Assembly (NCBI RefSeq): GCF_016907315.1
Contig: NZ_JAFBBS010000001.1
Coordinates: 2,232,001 to 2,296,000, forward strand
DNA: 64,000 bases
Direction of reading: 5' to 3'
Source: Microbacterium esteraromaticum
GTDB taxonomy: Bacteria; Actinomycetota; Actinomycetes; Actinomycetales; Microbacteriaceae
A program made the position numbers and the translations under genes. Each line of letters begins with the position of its first letter. The first letter of the stretch is position 1. Below are positions 26,799 through 35,115 of the stretch, piece after piece. The notes below the pieces were generated by a model, which was not told where the DNA came from, searched no databases, and saw only the letters and a program-made list of their open reading frames with translations.

Positions 26799-27589
26799 CT
26801 TCGCTTGGCCTCGTCGGGCTCGACATCGACGGCACCATCCTGCTTCAGGACGAGACGCTCAGCCCCGGCGTGACAGAAGCGGTCGGCGCCGTTCGCGACG
26901 CCGGATACGAGGTCATGCTCGCAACAGGGCGCAGCTGGGGTGGCACCAAGAGGTACATCGACGAGCTCGGCATCACCGCCGAGTACGCGGTGTGCTCGAA
27001 CGGTGCCGTCGTGATGCGCCGTGTCGGCGATGACTGGGAGCGCTGGCGCGTCGAGGTCTTCAACCCGGCGCCCGTGCTCGCGCTGCTGCGCGAGAGCCTG
27101 CCCGAGGCGCGGTACATGGTCGAGCTCGGCTCTGGTGAGCGCCTCTATACCGACGTGCTTGACGACTGGACGCTCGATGCCGGCCGCGAGGTCGAGTTCG
27201 AGGAGCTGATGCAGCAGCCCGTCTCGCGCATCGTCGTCGTCTCACCGCAGCACGACGAGGAGGACTTCCAGCGCATCGTCGCCGAGGCAGGTCTCAATGA
27301 GGTGTCGTACGCCGTCGGCTGGACGGCCTGGCTCGACATCGCCCCGAAGGGCGTCGACAAGGGCACCGCTCTCGAGCGGGTGCGTTCGCAGCTCGGCACG
27401 CCCCGTGAGAACGTGCTCGTGGCCGGTGACGGCCGCAACGACCTCGGCATGTTCGCCTGGGCTCTCGAAGGCGGAGGACGCGCCGTGGCGATGGGCCAGG
27501 CGGTCGACGAGGTGCAGAACGCGGCGGGTGAGCTGACCGGAGCCGTGGAAGAAGGCGGACTGGCATCCGCTCTTCGCACTCTCATCTGA
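26795..27589 (+). CDS. HAD-superfamily hydrolase, Cof type
   Basis: A 264-residue cytosolic phosphatase of the HAD IIB (Cof) group. Motif I is GLDIDGTIL with Asp10 and Asp12, motif II LATGRSW, motif III the Lys of PKGVDKG, and motif [17 protein letters not shown]2-type cap lies between motifs II and III. Such enzymes dephosphorylate sugar phosphates or cofactors; the substrate is not evident. The GTG start overlaps the serS stop by four bases, so the two are translated together. Confidence 0.85.
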   Translation: MTSLGLVGLDIDGTILLQDETLSPGVTEAVGAVRDAGYEVMLATGRSWGGTKRYIDELGITAEYAVCSNGAVVMRRVGDDWERWRVEVFNPAPVLALLRESLPEARYMVELGSGERLYTDVLDDWTLDAGREVEFEELMQQPVSRIVVVSPQHDEEDFQRIVAEAGLNEVSYAVGWTAWLDIAPKGVDKGTALERVRSQLGTPRENVLVAGDGRNDLGMFAWALEGGGRAVAMGQAVDEVQNAAGELTGAVEEGGLASALRTLI

Positions 27590-27717
27590 ACCCGCCGATG
27601 CGCCGCGCATCCGCCCAGAAGATCCCCAGGAGTTCGCGCAAGAATGAGTCGTCCGCATTCGACTTCCCCCGGAGCCGATAGACTCGACGACTGACCGTCC
27701 GGTGAGAGCCGGAGTCG

Positions 27718-27802
27718 GGAGGGTTGTCCGAGCGGCCGATGGACCTGGTCTTGAAAACCAGTGGGCAGCAATGTCCCGTGGGTTCGAATCCCACACCCTC
27801 CG
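27718..27802 (+). tRNA. tRNA-Ser(UGA)
   Basis: Acceptor GGAGGGT pairs with ACCCTCC, followed by a discriminator G; no CCA is encoded. The anticodon stem CTGGT/ACCAG encloses the loop with TGA at 27752-27754. A long variable arm (type II) and GGTTCGAATCC T-arm fit tRNA-Ser. TAGACT at 27679-27684 is a likely -10. Confidence 0.95.
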
Positions 27803-27823
27803 CTTCTTGTCGAAAGGCCCCGA

Positions 27824-29074
27824 GTGAGCACGTCCGTCAAACGGCGCCAGCCCGTGGCGCGCCATGGTCAGCTGCGTTCGCCCGGTGCAGCCGGGCAGCT
27901 CCTGAAGCTGATCGGCGTCGCGCTGGCAGTGATCCTCGTGAGCGGCGTGGGCGTCGCGGGTTACGTGCTCGGCGGCTTCACGTCGACCGTCAACGCGAAC
28001 GCCGTCGAGATCGAGGGAACCAAAGAGCTGCCGCCTGACATCGGGGCGTACCCCGGCGGGTTCGACATCCTGCTGACCGGCGTCGACACGTGCGAAGAGA
28101 AGTACAAGCACCTGTTCGGCAAGCGCTGCACCGGCAAGGACGCAGGCGGCACCCTGAACGACGTGAACCTGCTGGTGCATGTCTCGGCGGAGCCGCGTCG
28201 AGTGACCGCGGTGAGCTTCCCGCGAGACCTCATGCTGCCCATCCCCGAGTGCACCGACATCAACGGCCAGACCAATGGGGCGCTGCGCAAGCAGCCCCTG
28301 AACGTCGCCTACGAGCACGGGGGTGAGAAGGGCGGCCTGAACTGCGTCGCCAAGACCATCTCGCAGCTCACGGGAGAAGACATCGAGTTCGCCGCGAAGG
28401 TCACCTTCGGCGGGGTGATCGAGATCACGGATGCCATCGGCGGCGTCGACGTGTGCCTCGCGAACCCCATCAAGGACCGGTACACCGGTCTCGACATGGC
28501 CGCGGGCGACCACACGATCCAGGGCGTGCAGGCACTGCAGTTCCTGCGCACGCGTCACGGCGTGGGAGACGGGTCCGACCTCGGTCGCATCGGCAACCAG
28601 CAGCAGTACATGTCGAGCCTGGCGCGCAAGATGATCAGCGGCGAGGTGCTCGGCAACGTGCCCGTCATGCTCCGTCTCGCCGACACCGGCCTCAACAACC
28701 TCGAGGCGTCGAAGTCGCTGGCCGACCCGATGAAGATCGTGCAGATCGCGCTCGCCGTGAAGAGCGTGCCCTTCGAAGACATCGTTTTCGTGCAGTACCC
28801 GACGCTGGAAGACCCGTACGACGCGAACAAGGTCGTGCCGAACGAGGAAGCCGCGACCGTGCTGTGGGACGCGATCAAGGCGAACAAGCAGCTGCAGATC
28901 ACGCATGAGGCGACCAACAACGATGGTGTCGTCGTGAAGGACCCCGCGACGCCCGCGCCCACGCCCTCGGACGCCCCGACGCCCGTGCCCGACGACGTCG
29001 TGGCGCTGCCCGACACGATCAAGGGCAACTCGGCCGCCGTGCAGACCTGCTCGAACGGCAACGTCCGGCGCTGA
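27824..29074 (+). CDS. LytR-CpsA-Psr (LCP) family protein
   Basis: A 416-residue membrane-anchored enzyme. A cytoplasmic tail of about 25 residues precedes a transmembrane helix (about 28-50, LKLIGVALAVILVSGVGVAGY). The LCP domain (about 80-270) shows the family blocks DILLTGVDTC, ND-NLLVHVS, SFPRDLMLPIP with the catalytic Arg-Asp, GGVIEITDAIGGVDVCL and LQFLRTRHGVGDGSDLGRIGNQQQ. LCP proteins transfer secondary polymers such as teichoic acid or arabinogalactan onto peptidoglycan. The tail is Pro/Thr/Asp-rich. The GTG at 27824 has a GAAAGG site. It is sandwiched between two tRNA-Ser genes. Confidence 0.9.
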   Translation: MSTSVKRRQPVARHGQLRSPGAAGQLLKLIGVALAVILVSGVGVAGYVLGGFTSTVNANAVEIEGTKELPPDIGAYPGGFDILLTGVDTCEEKYKHLFGKRCTGKDAGGTLNDVNLLVHVSAEPRRVTAVSFPRDLMLPIPECTDINGQTNGALRKQPLNVAYEHGGEKGGLNCVAKTISQLTGEDIEFAAKVTFGGVIEITDAIGGVDVCLANPIKDRYTGLDMAAGDHTIQGVQALQFLRTRHGVGDGSDLGRIGNQQQYMSSLARKMISGEVLGNVPVMLRLADTGLNNLEASKSLADPMKIVQIALAVKSVPFEDIVFVQYPTLEDPYDANKVVPNEEAATVLWDAIKANKQLQITHEATNNDGVVVKDPATPAPTPSDAPTPVPDDVVALPDTIKGNSAAVQTCSNGNVRR

Positions 29075-29137
29075 TTCGTGAGTGCCCGTCGGAACGGGTA
29101 TGCTTGCAAGGCGCGTCCGAGCGGAAGCCGGGCGCCT

Positions 29138-29226
29138 GGAGACGTCGCATAGTCAGGCCTAGTGCACCACCCTGCTAAGGTGGAGTCCCCTCACGGGGAC
29201 CGAGGGTTCAAATCCCTCCGTCTCCG
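29138..29226 (+). tRNA. tRNA-Ser(GCU)
   Basis: Acceptor GGAGACG pairs with CGTCTCC; anticodon GCT is at 29174-29176 between CCACC and GGTGG; the variable arm is long. TATGCT near 29099-29104 is a plausible -10. A decayed integrase lies immediately 3' on the other strand, so the 3' end of this tRNA was probably an attachment site. Confidence 0.95.
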
Positions 29227-29279
29227 CCAGATCGAGGCCCCCGAACTCCCTACGAAACACTGGGAAGGCGGGGGTTTCG

Positions 29280-29500
29280 TCATTCCGCTGACGCGGCTGG
29301 TGGCAACAGATTGGCAACACCCCGAGCAGCGATCGCGTGATCGAGGCGGCTCACCAGGGCCTCGAGGTCCTCATCGAACAGGTCGCTGTAGGTATCCAGA
29401 GTCATTGCTGCGGATGCGTGTCCGAGCATCCGCTGCCCGGCCTTGACGTTGCCTCCGCCGAGACCGCGAGGGATGCTGCCGTGAGCCGCAGGTCGGGTGC
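29280..29500 (-). pseudogene. Tyrosine-type phage integrase remnant (C-terminal, frameshifted)
   Basis: Read on the minus strand, the final 55 residues are intact and typical of actinophage integrases: VKAGQRMLGHASAAMTLDTY (with the active-site Tyr), then SDLFDEDLEALVSRLDHAIA and a tail ending in PAASAE with a stop at 29280-29282. Upstream, DLRLTAASLAVSA continues the homology only in another frame, so a frameshift lies near 29455-29465. The catalytic HxxR is altered (PDLR for HDLR). Nothing of the N-terminal domains remains. It starts about 50 bases 3' of tRNA-Ser(GCU), the usual place of an integrase beside its attachment site. Confidence 0.8.
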
Positions 29501-29834
29501 AGCCAAGGCGGGGGAGGGCGCTGCAGCCTGATCAGAGGACACCCACCATCCAGGTGGCGCGGCAGGACGAGCCCACGTATGAGTATCAGAAGCGCAGTGC
29601 TGCGCGTTCAGACGAGGAAGGTCCTGATCCATACGTTGACGTGGCTCGTGGGCAACCGATGCCACTGCGGTGCCCCCGGACGTCCGACATCACTGCACAG
29701 TTCGCGCCAGTATGCCTGCACTTCCGGTCATGATCGCCTTTCTCGCGCGAGGTCCCCTCGCGGACCGCCGATCCTATTACAAGGAGTGCGCCGAGCGGGG
29801 GCTCGGGGATCGCACTGTAATTTTGGGGAGAACA
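29501..29834. other. Gene-poor stretch in the island, ending in a promoter
   Basis: No convincing gene is seen here. Base composition is less GC-rich than the flanks. At its right end TGTAAT (29816-29821) is a good -10, followed by a GGGGAG ribosome site (29825-29830) for the glycine-rich protein gene. Confidence 0.5.
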
Positions 29835-30881
29835 ATGAGCGACGTCACCGAGCCGAACGCAAGCGCCAGCGCAAGCGAGGGCAACCAACGCTTGCCGCGC
29901 CGGCGAACGGTCATCAAGGGCGCGGCGTGGAGCGTGCCGATCCTTGCGGCCGCCGTTGCCGCACCCGCGCACGCTTCGTCCTGCGCACCGGGTGAAAGGC
30001 AGATCACCGCCACTTCTGACAGCTATGCGTGGACCACGATCGAGATCCCGGCGTGCGCTCGGGAGATCAGGTACGTGGTTCGCGGCGGTGGGGGAGGCGC
30101 ATCTGGCGCGTATGGAGGTTTCGGTGCTGTGGCCACCGGCACCATCACACCCACGGGAAGCAGCATGACGCTCTACCTCATCGCCGGTCAAGGCGGATGG
30201 CGCCGCGGCAGCACGAAACTCGATGTACGACCGCGCGGGTATGGCGACGGCGGACTCGGCGGTGACCGGTACGATTTCAACGGCAGCGGCGTCTGGGCTG
30301 TTGACGCGGGCTACGGCGGAGCCGGTTCAGCAATCCTGCTGGGAAGCACTGAAGCCTCGCCGGCGCTAGTCGTTGCAGGTGGTGGTGGAGGTGGCGCCAA
30401 CTCCATGAACTCAGGCGGCGATGGAGGAGTCCTCATCAAGGCGTTCCCGGGCGGTGGGGGCCACGCTGGGGCAACCGCTGAAGCTGGTGCCGCTGGAACC
30501 GTCGAGGGCGGCGGTTTTGCAGGCGGCGGAGGCGGCGCGACTCTGTCTAACGTCGGGGCCGGCGGAGTCCCGAGTGGTCCCTATATGAACATCGTGGGGT
30601 ACAGCGGTAGCGGACGCAACGGTGGAAGCGGCGACGAAATGCGCTATGGCGCGTCCGGCGGCAAGACCGGGGCAACTTCTGGTGGCGGTGGCGGCGGGTA
30701 CTTCGGTGGCGGCGGTGGTTCTGCGGTGTGGTACGAAGATCTGCACGCTGGCGCCGGAGCAGGTGGCGGCGCTGGTTCGTCGTTCATCAACCAGACGGCG
30801 GCACCCGGCACCATCGACTCCTCTTGGTTGGACAACTCCGGTGACGGCGTTCCTGGGATGGTCTCCGTCAGCTGGCGGTGA
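29835..30881 (+). CDS. Tat-exported glycine-rich protein (PF12810-like)
   Basis: A 348-residue protein. A twin-arginine signal (PRRRTVIKGAAW, cleavage after AHA near residue 47) implies export in folded form. The mature part is a beta-rich glycine-rich domain with repeated GGGGGA and YGG segments (VVRGGGGGASGAYGGFG, VVAGGGGGGANS, GGGGGGYFGGGGGSAVWYEDLHAG), resembling the 'glycine rich protein' domain also found next to receptor kinases and in secreted adhesin-like proteins. Third-codon positions are visibly less GC-rich than in flanking genes, consistent with transfer. It lies behind the integrase remnant and is probably cargo of that element. Role unknown; surface or extracellular structure is the best guess. 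Confidence 0.7.
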   Translation: MSDVTEPNASASASEGNQRLPRRRTVIKGAAWSVPILAAAVAAPAHASSCAPGERQITATSDSYAWTTIEIPACAREIRYVVRGGGGGASGAYGGFGAVATGTITPTGSSMTLYLIAGQGGWRRGSTKLDVRPRGYGDGGLGGDRYDFNGSGVWAVDAGYGGAGSAILLGSTEASPALVVAGGGGGGANSMNSGGDGGVLIKAFPGGGGHAGATAEAGAAGTVEGGGFAGGGGGATLSNVGAGGVPSGPYMNIVGYSGSGRNGGSGDEMRYGASGGKTGATSGGGGGGYFGGGGGSAVWYEDLHAGAGAGGGAGSSFINQTAAPGTIDSSWLDNSGDGVPGMVSVSWR

Positions 30882-30892
30882 TCCCGGACACG

Positions 30893-31117
30893 TCAGGCTG
30901 AGCTGGGCGGGTTACCTTTCGGATCGCCCCACGCAACAAAATCATTGAGCGGTAACGCCTCTCCGCTGACACCACCGTCCATATGCCGGTCTCCAGAACG
31001 GCGTCGGTCCAGTTCACGCAGGAAGGCCGATGGCGAGTCCATCAGCCCTAAGGCCCTCTCGTGATCCGTAGCTCCTTCCACGACAATCCCAGTCATCGCG
31101 GAAGGAGCTACGGTCAC
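30893..31117 (-). CDS. Possible small hypothetical protein, 74 residues
   Basis: An open frame from GTG at 31117 with a mixed, charged product (ERALGLMDSPSAFLRELDRR, then a short C-terminal tail) and no recognised domain. Codon third positions are near 50% GC, unlike native genes but like the island. No ribosome site is evident, and the 14-bp inverted repeat lies inside its first 18 codons. It could be a relic of the integrated element or chance. Confidence 0.3.
   Translation of the reverse strand: MTVAPSAMTGIVVEGATDHERALGLMDSPSAFLRELDRRRSGDRHMDGGVSGEALPLNDFVAWGDPKGNPPSSA
31066..31113. repeat. Perfect 14-bp inverted repeat with 20-base spacer
   Basis: CCGTAGCTCCTTCC (31066-31079) and GGAAGGAGCTACGG (31100-31113) are exact complements around 20 bases. 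No T-tract follows on either side. It may be a terminator after the glycine-rich gene, a recombination relic or an operator. Confidence 0.75.
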
Positions 31118-31337
31118 GCTTTGGTGTCTATTGTGCGCTCACCGGCAGCCTTGCCGGCGGTGCGGCGCTCTGTCATGGACGCGGAGGACTTCGACCTCAT
31201 CATGGGGGCATGGAGCGGGTGCTCGAGTTGATCTGGGCGGGCGGCTTTTTCCGCCTGGGGCGAGATTCCCTATCCCCGTCCGGCACCGTCGGGCAAGGCC
31301 CTCGCGCCGTGGCACAGCATCCGGGCATCCTGCCGTC
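31118..31337. other. Noncoding end of the island
   Basis: No gene is supported. A short plus-strand frame gives MDAEDFDLIMGAWSGCSS and stops at once, perhaps the ruin of a gene. A GGGCGG-CTTTTT-CCGCCT hairpin near 31237-31258 is terminator-like. I found no repeat of the tRNA-Ser 3' end that would mark the far attachment site. Confidence 0.4.
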
Positions 31338-31559
31338 ATGTCCGACAACACCGACGCAACCGGCGACATGACCCACGAGCAGAAGCTGCGCGATCAGTTC
31401 CTGCGTGCCGAGCACTCCACCGAGGCCGATGCCGCACCTCGCATCGAGGTGTCTGAGCGCAACGGCAACACCCGCATCGACATCGCCGATACGGCCGCAG
31501 TGCGACCGGGGCCCGGCCCAGGAGTCGAGGGAGCCGAGGAGCCCGAGAGCGAGAGCTGA
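31338..31559 (+). CDS. Small acidic hypothetical protein, 73 residues
   Basis: A soluble, strongly acidic protein (helix THEQKLRDQFLRAE, then RIEVSERNGNTRIDIADT, Pro/Gly/Glu-rich tail ending EEPESES). No domain is recognised. High third-position GC matches native genes, so it probably lies just outside the island. CATCCT ends six bases before the ATG, fitting the leaderless pattern. Confidence 0.6.
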   Translation: MSDNTDATGDMTHEQKLRDQFLRAEHSTEADAAPRIEVSERNGNTRIDIADTAAVRPGPGPGVEGAEEPESES

Positions 31560-31645
31560 CCCCGTGCCCTGACCGGGGGACAGTAGCGGGGCGAGCACCG
31601 GCGGGGCCAGCCGGCGGGACCACGTGCCTCCGGTACCCTCGGACC

Positions 31646-33265
31646 ATGGCGAACGCAACGACGCAGACCACCAAGCGCGAGGGCTTCGGCTCGCGCAATG
31701 TCTTCATCATGTCGGCGATCGGATCGGCTGTCGGGCTCGGCAACATCTGGCGCTTTCCATATGTGGCGTACGAGGGCGGCGGTGGCGCCTTCCTGATCCC
31801 GTACCTGTGCGCGCTGCTGACCGCGGGCATCCCTCTGCTGTTCTTCGACTACGCGATCGGCCACCGCTTCCGCAGCTCGGCGCCGCTGGCTTTTCGCCGG
31901 ATGAACCGCGCCGCCGAGCCGCTGGGCTGGTGGCAGGTGCTCATCTGCGTCGTGATCGCGACCTACTACGCGGTGATCATCGCGTGGGCTGCGATGTACA
32001 CCTGGTTCTCGGCGAACATCACGTGGGGCAAGGGCAACGAGCAGGACTACTTCTTCGGTGACTTCCTGCAGATGGGCGACGTAAGCGCGGGGCTGTCGAC
32101 CGAGTTCGTGCCGCAGGTCGGCCTTCCGCTCATCGGGGTCTGGCTCGTCGTGATCATCATCATGACGCTGGGCGTGAAGCGCGGCATCGGCGCGGCCAAC
32201 ATGATCCTCATGCCGCTGCTCACGCTGATGTTCGCCACGCTCGTCGTGCAGTCGCTGTTCCTGCCCGGCGCGATGGACGGCCTCACCGCGTTCTTCACCC
32301 CGAACTGGGAGGCGCTCGCTGACCCCGGCGTCTGGGCATCCGCCTACGGACACATCTTCTTCTCGCTGTCGGTCGCCTTCGGCATCATGGTGACGTACTC
32401 GTCGTATCTGAAGCGCAAGACCGATCTCACGGGCTCCGGCCTGGTCGTGGCCTTCGCGAACTCGAGCTTCGAGATCCTCGCCGGCATCGGCGTGTTCGCG
32501 GCCCTCGGCTTCATGGCGGCAGCGCAGGGCACCGAGGTCTCGGGGGTGGCGACGTCGGGCATCGGCCTCGCGTTCATCGCGTTCCCCACCATCGTGTCGA
32601 ACGCGACCGGCGGCTCGATCATCGGGGTGCTGTTCTTCGGAGCGCTGGTCTTCGCCGGCATCACCTCGCTCGTCTCGGTTCTCGAGGTGGTCGTGGCAGC
32701 CCTGCAGGACAAGCTCGGCTGGGGCCGAGTGCGCACCACTCTCGTCGTCGCGATCCCGGTGGCTCTCCTGTCGATCGCCTTCTTCTCGACGACCACCGCT
32801 CTCGCGGTCCTCGACACGACGGATGCCTTCGTCAACGCGTTCGGCATCATGGCCGTCGCCCTGGTCGCGGTCGTGCTCGTCGCCTGGATCCTGCACAAGC
32901 TGCCGGTGCTGCGCGACCACCTGAACAAGCGCTCCAGCTTCAGGTTGGGCTGGACATGGATGCTGCTGACCGGCGCTCTCGCACCTGTGGTGCTGGGCTA
33001 CCTGCTCTACAACGAGATCGTCGCGAAGCTCGAGGCTCCCTATGGCGAGTATCCGGCGTGGTTCCTCGGGATCTTCGGGTGGGGGATGGCGATCGCCCTG
33101 ATCGTGCTGGCGGTGCTGCTCACCCTGCTGCCGTGGAGTCGCCGCTCGCACGCCAAGCTCGATCCCGACTACGACGAGTTCCTGATCGAGGAGAACTACG
33201 AACCGGACTCCGAGACCGGCAGCATCCGACTGCCCGACGAGACAGCGAAGGTAGCACGCTCATGA
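31646..33265 (+). CDS. metP: Sodium-dependent methionine/alanine importer, large subunit (NSS family)
   Basis: A 539-residue neurotransmitter:sodium symporter-family transporter with about 12 transmembrane helices. The sodium- and substrate-binding helix 1 motif SAIGSAVGLGNIWRFPYVAY is intact, as are helix 6 (HIFFSLSVAFGIMVTYSSYL) and helix 8 regions. In Corynebacterium glutamicum the homologous MetP with a tiny partner MetS imports methionine and alanine with sodium. The next gene encodes a MetS-like peptide overlapping this stop by ATGA, which supports the assignment. TACCCT ends six bases before the ATG (leaderless). Confidence 0.88.
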   Translation: MANATTQTTKREGFGSRNVFIMSAIGSAVGLGNIWRFPYVAYEGGGGAFLIPYLCALLTAGIPLLFFDYAIGHRFRSSAPLAFRRMNRAAEPLGWWQVLICVVIATYYAVIIAWAAMYTWFSANITWGKGNEQDYFFGDFLQMGDVSAGLSTEFVPQVGLPLIGVWLVVIIIMTLGVKRGIGAANMILMPLLTLMFATLVVQSLFLPGAMDGLTAFFTPNWEALADPGVWASAYGHIFFSLSVAFGIMVTYSSYLKRKTDLTGSGLVVAFANSSFEILAGIGVFAALGFMAAAQGTEVSGVATSGIGLAFIAFPTIVSNATGGSIIGVLFFGALVFAGITSLVSVLEVVVAALQDKLGWGRVRTTLVVAIPVALLSIAFFSTTTALAVLDTTDAFVNAFGIMAVALVAVVLVAWILHKLPVLRDHLNKRSSFRLGWTWMLLTGALAPVVLGYLLYNEIVAKLEAPYGEYPAWFLGIFGWGMAIALIVLAVLLTLLPWSRRSHAKLDPDYDEFLIEENYEPDSETGSIRLPDETAKVARS

Positions 33266-33396
33266 CCACGACCGCCATCATCATGATGATCATCGCGATG
33301 GTCACGGTGTGGGGAGGCCTCGCCCTCGCCATCGTGAATCTCGCCCGGCACCCCGAGGTCGCAGACGACGAGCCCGCGCCGCCGGTCGAGCTCTAG
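33262..33396 (+). CDS. metS: Methionine/alanine importer small subunit
   Basis: A 44-residue membrane peptide: one helix at about residues 4-27 (TAIIMMIIAMVTVWGGLALAI) followed by NLARHPEVADDEPAPP, the conserved tail of MetS-type small subunits (PF16951). Its start overlaps the large-subunit stop by four bases. The partner in C. glutamicum is required for transport by MetP. Too short for routine gene calling but well supported. Confidence 0.9.
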   Translation: MTTTAIIMMIIAMVTVWGGLALAIVNLARHPEVADDEPAPPVEL

Positions 33397-33407
33397 CCGT
33401 CGATGCC

Positions 33408-33441
33408 CGAGAGGGTCGCCACTCGCGTGGCGGCCCTCTCG
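33408..33441 (+). terminator. Hairpin terminator after metPS
   Basis: CGAGAGGG-T-CGCCAC pairs with GTGGCG-G-CCCTCTCG around a TCGC loop, with one internal mismatch, followed by TTCGGTT. It ends the metPS transcript. Confidence 0.8.
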
Positions 33442-33497
33442 TTCGGTTCTGCGGGACGGCGTACGCAAGGTGCTGGCTGAACGCGCGGCGGGGTGGT

Positions 33498-34169
33498 ATG
33501 AATCCGATCATGGCGATCGATCGCGTGCCGGAGCTCGAGTCCGAGCGGGTCACCGACGTGCTGCGCGACGACATCATGTCGGGAAGACGCGCCCCCGGTT
33601 CCCGCCTGGTCGAGCGCGACATCGCGGCCGAACTGCAGGTGTCCCGCCTGCCGGTCCGGGAGGCGATCAAGGCGCTCGTCGCCGACGGGATCGTGGTCGC
33701 ACGGCCCCGCAGCTGGGCGACCGTTCGCGAGTTCTCGCCTCAGGACCTGCAGGACTTCGCCGAGGTGCGCGAGGCGATAGAGACGCTTGCGTTCGCTCTC
33801 GCCACCGAGCGCCTCGACGATGTCGGCCTGGCACTTCTGGAGTCCCTCGTGGCGCAGGAGACGAATGCGGCGGCGATGGGAGACGGTGAGGCGGCGCGTG
33901 AGGCATCCGCGAACTTCCACATGGCCGCGGTGCGGCTGTCGAACAACACCATGCTCATCGAGCTCGCCGCCTCGCTGGTCACCCGCCTTCGCTGGCTGTT
34001 CGGGCAGCACGATGACGTCGTCGGGATGGCCGCGACGCACCGCCGCATCCTCGACGCGGTCCGGGCGCGCGATGTCGAGCTCGTGCGGCGGCTGATTCCC
34101 GAGCATCTGGCCGAGGGGCGGGCTGTGGCGCACGAGCGGATGTTCGGGAGCTCCGTGAGGCGGGACTGA
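33498..34169 (+). CDS. GntR-family transcriptional regulator, FadR subfamily
   Basis: A 223-residue regulator. The winged helix (about 15-80) has the GntR blocks VTDVLRDDIMSGRRAPGSRLVERDIAAELQVSRLPVREAIKALVADGIV. The FCD effector domain (about 88-215) follows, with a metal-site-like ANFHMAAVRLSNN and ATHRRILDAVRARD. FadR-type FCD proteins sense organic acids or amino acids. ATG 33510 is an alternative start. The target is not evident; it could control metPS upstream or act elsewhere. Confidence 0.85.
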   Translation: MNPIMAIDRVPELESERVTDVLRDDIMSGRRAPGSRLVERDIAAELQVSRLPVREAIKALVADGIVVARPRSWATVREFSPQDLQDFAEVREAIETLAFALATERLDDVGLALLESLVAQETNAAAMGDGEAAREASANFHMAAVRLSNNTMLIELAASLVTRLRWLFGQHDDVVGMAATHRRILDAVRARDVELVRRLIPEHLAEGRAVAHERMFGSSVRRD

Positions 34170-34223
34170 ATCCACCCCACCGGTGTCGGTGGGGTGCCGG
34201 TACGCTCGATTCGGGAGGTACTT

Positions 34224-34856
34224 GTGGGACGAACATCGGAGGCCATCGCCGAGGGCGTCGCGATCGCCACGGCGGCCGTTCGGCTGACCGTGAAGAACCA
34301 GATCCTGGTCGGCACGATCGCGCGGGGCGGCACCTTCGAGATCGATCACTACATGGACGAAGCCCGCGCCGCGCTGCGCGCGATGGCAGACGAGTCCGAA
34401 CAGGCGGCTGAGCACCTCACGGCGCTGCGCAAGCGCGCACGCGGCCGCCACTCAGACCCGCACGGCACCCACGACTACCGCGACCGCGATGTGCGCAATC
34501 TGCGCCGACGAGCCAAACAGTCCACCGGGGTGGCGAATCACCTGCGCGAGATGACCGAGGATCCCGAAGCGCTCAAGGCACTCGTGGAAGAGGCCAGGGC
34601 AGCGGCGTGGGCCGACGTGCGCAGCAACCTCGACCGCCGACTGCGGGTGGAGGGCATGCGCGCCGACCAGGATCCCGAATACGAGCAGATGCGCGAGGCA
34701 CGGATGCAGGCGCTGAAGCTGGTCGATCTGCAGGCGCTGTCGTCAGAGCAGCGCGCCCGCCGCAAGCGCGAGAAGGCGGTCGAGAAGGCTGCGGAGAAAG
34801 ACGCCGCGCGCGCCGAGAAAGAGGGCAAGCGGGTGCCCTGGACGCGCCGGGCGTGA
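34224..34856 (+). CDS. Conserved hypothetical helical protein
   Basis: A 210-residue protein starting at GTG with a GGGAGG site (34213) and TACGCT (34201-34206) as likely -10. It is predicted almost all helical and highly charged, with long Ala/Arg/Glu/Lys runs and a coiled-coil-like C-terminus (RARRKREKAVEKAAEKDAAR). No catalytic motif is visible. Similar proteins occur in other Microbacteriaceae but I know no function. It precedes tRNA-Arg. Confidence 0.65.
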   Translation: MGRTSEAIAEGVAIATAAVRLTVKNQILVGTIARGGTFEIDHYMDEARAALRAMADESEQAAEHLTALRKRARGRHSDPHGTHDYRDRDVRNLRRRAKQSTGVANHLREMTEDPEALKALVEEARAAAWADVRSNLDRRLRVEGMRADQDPEYEQMREARMQALKLVDLQALSSEQRARRKREKAVEKAAEKDAARAEKEGKRVPWTRRA

Positions 34857-34929
34857 GCCCGATCCTGCTCGATTTCACTTCTCGGCAGAACGTGTTGTAG
34901 GCTGTTCTTCGGCCCGCTGAGCGGGCCGT

Positions 34930-35002
34930 GCGCCCCTAGCTCAATGGATAGAGCATCTGACTACGGATCAGAAGGTTGGGGGTTCGAGTCCCTCGGGGCG
35001 CG
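34930..35002 (+). tRNA. tRNA-Arg(ACG)
   Basis: Acceptor GCGCCCC pairs with GGGGCGC; anticodon ACG is at 34963-34965; the T-arm is GGTTCGAGTCC. TAGGCT (34898-34903) is the likely -10. A GGCCCGC/GCGGGCC hairpin (34911-34927) abuts the 5' end and may guide leader processing. Confidence 0.95.
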
Positions 35003-35022
35003 CACTGTGTTGAGACAGTAGT

Positions 35023-35054
35023 GAAACCCCCGTCGCGAAAGCGGCGGGGGTTTC
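35023..35054 (+). terminator. Terminator of the tRNA-Arg transcript
   Basis: GAAACCCCCGTCGC pairs with GCGGCGGGGGTTTC around a GAAA tetraloop, followed by GCCTTTCTT. One pair in the stem is a wobble. Confidence 0.85.
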
Positions 35055-35115
35055 GCCTTTCTTGCGGGGCCTTCGACCGGCCCTCGCGCAGCCCCCGCGG
35101 CCGTAGGCTGGAGAG

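Noticed and set aside
29586..30191. A 201-codon minus-strand frame opposite the glycine-rich gene start
   Set aside because: No ribosome site or domain, and the plus-strand gene has a good Tat signal, promoter and ribosome site.
31066..31113. Inverted repeat as the ends of an insertion sequence
   Set aside because: Only 20 bases lie between the arms, no transposase and no target duplication are visible.
31394..33151. A 585-codon frame antisense to the sodium symporter gene
   Set aside because: The product is an Asp/Glu/His/Arg-rich shadow of a membrane protein whose transmembrane motifs are clear on the plus strand.
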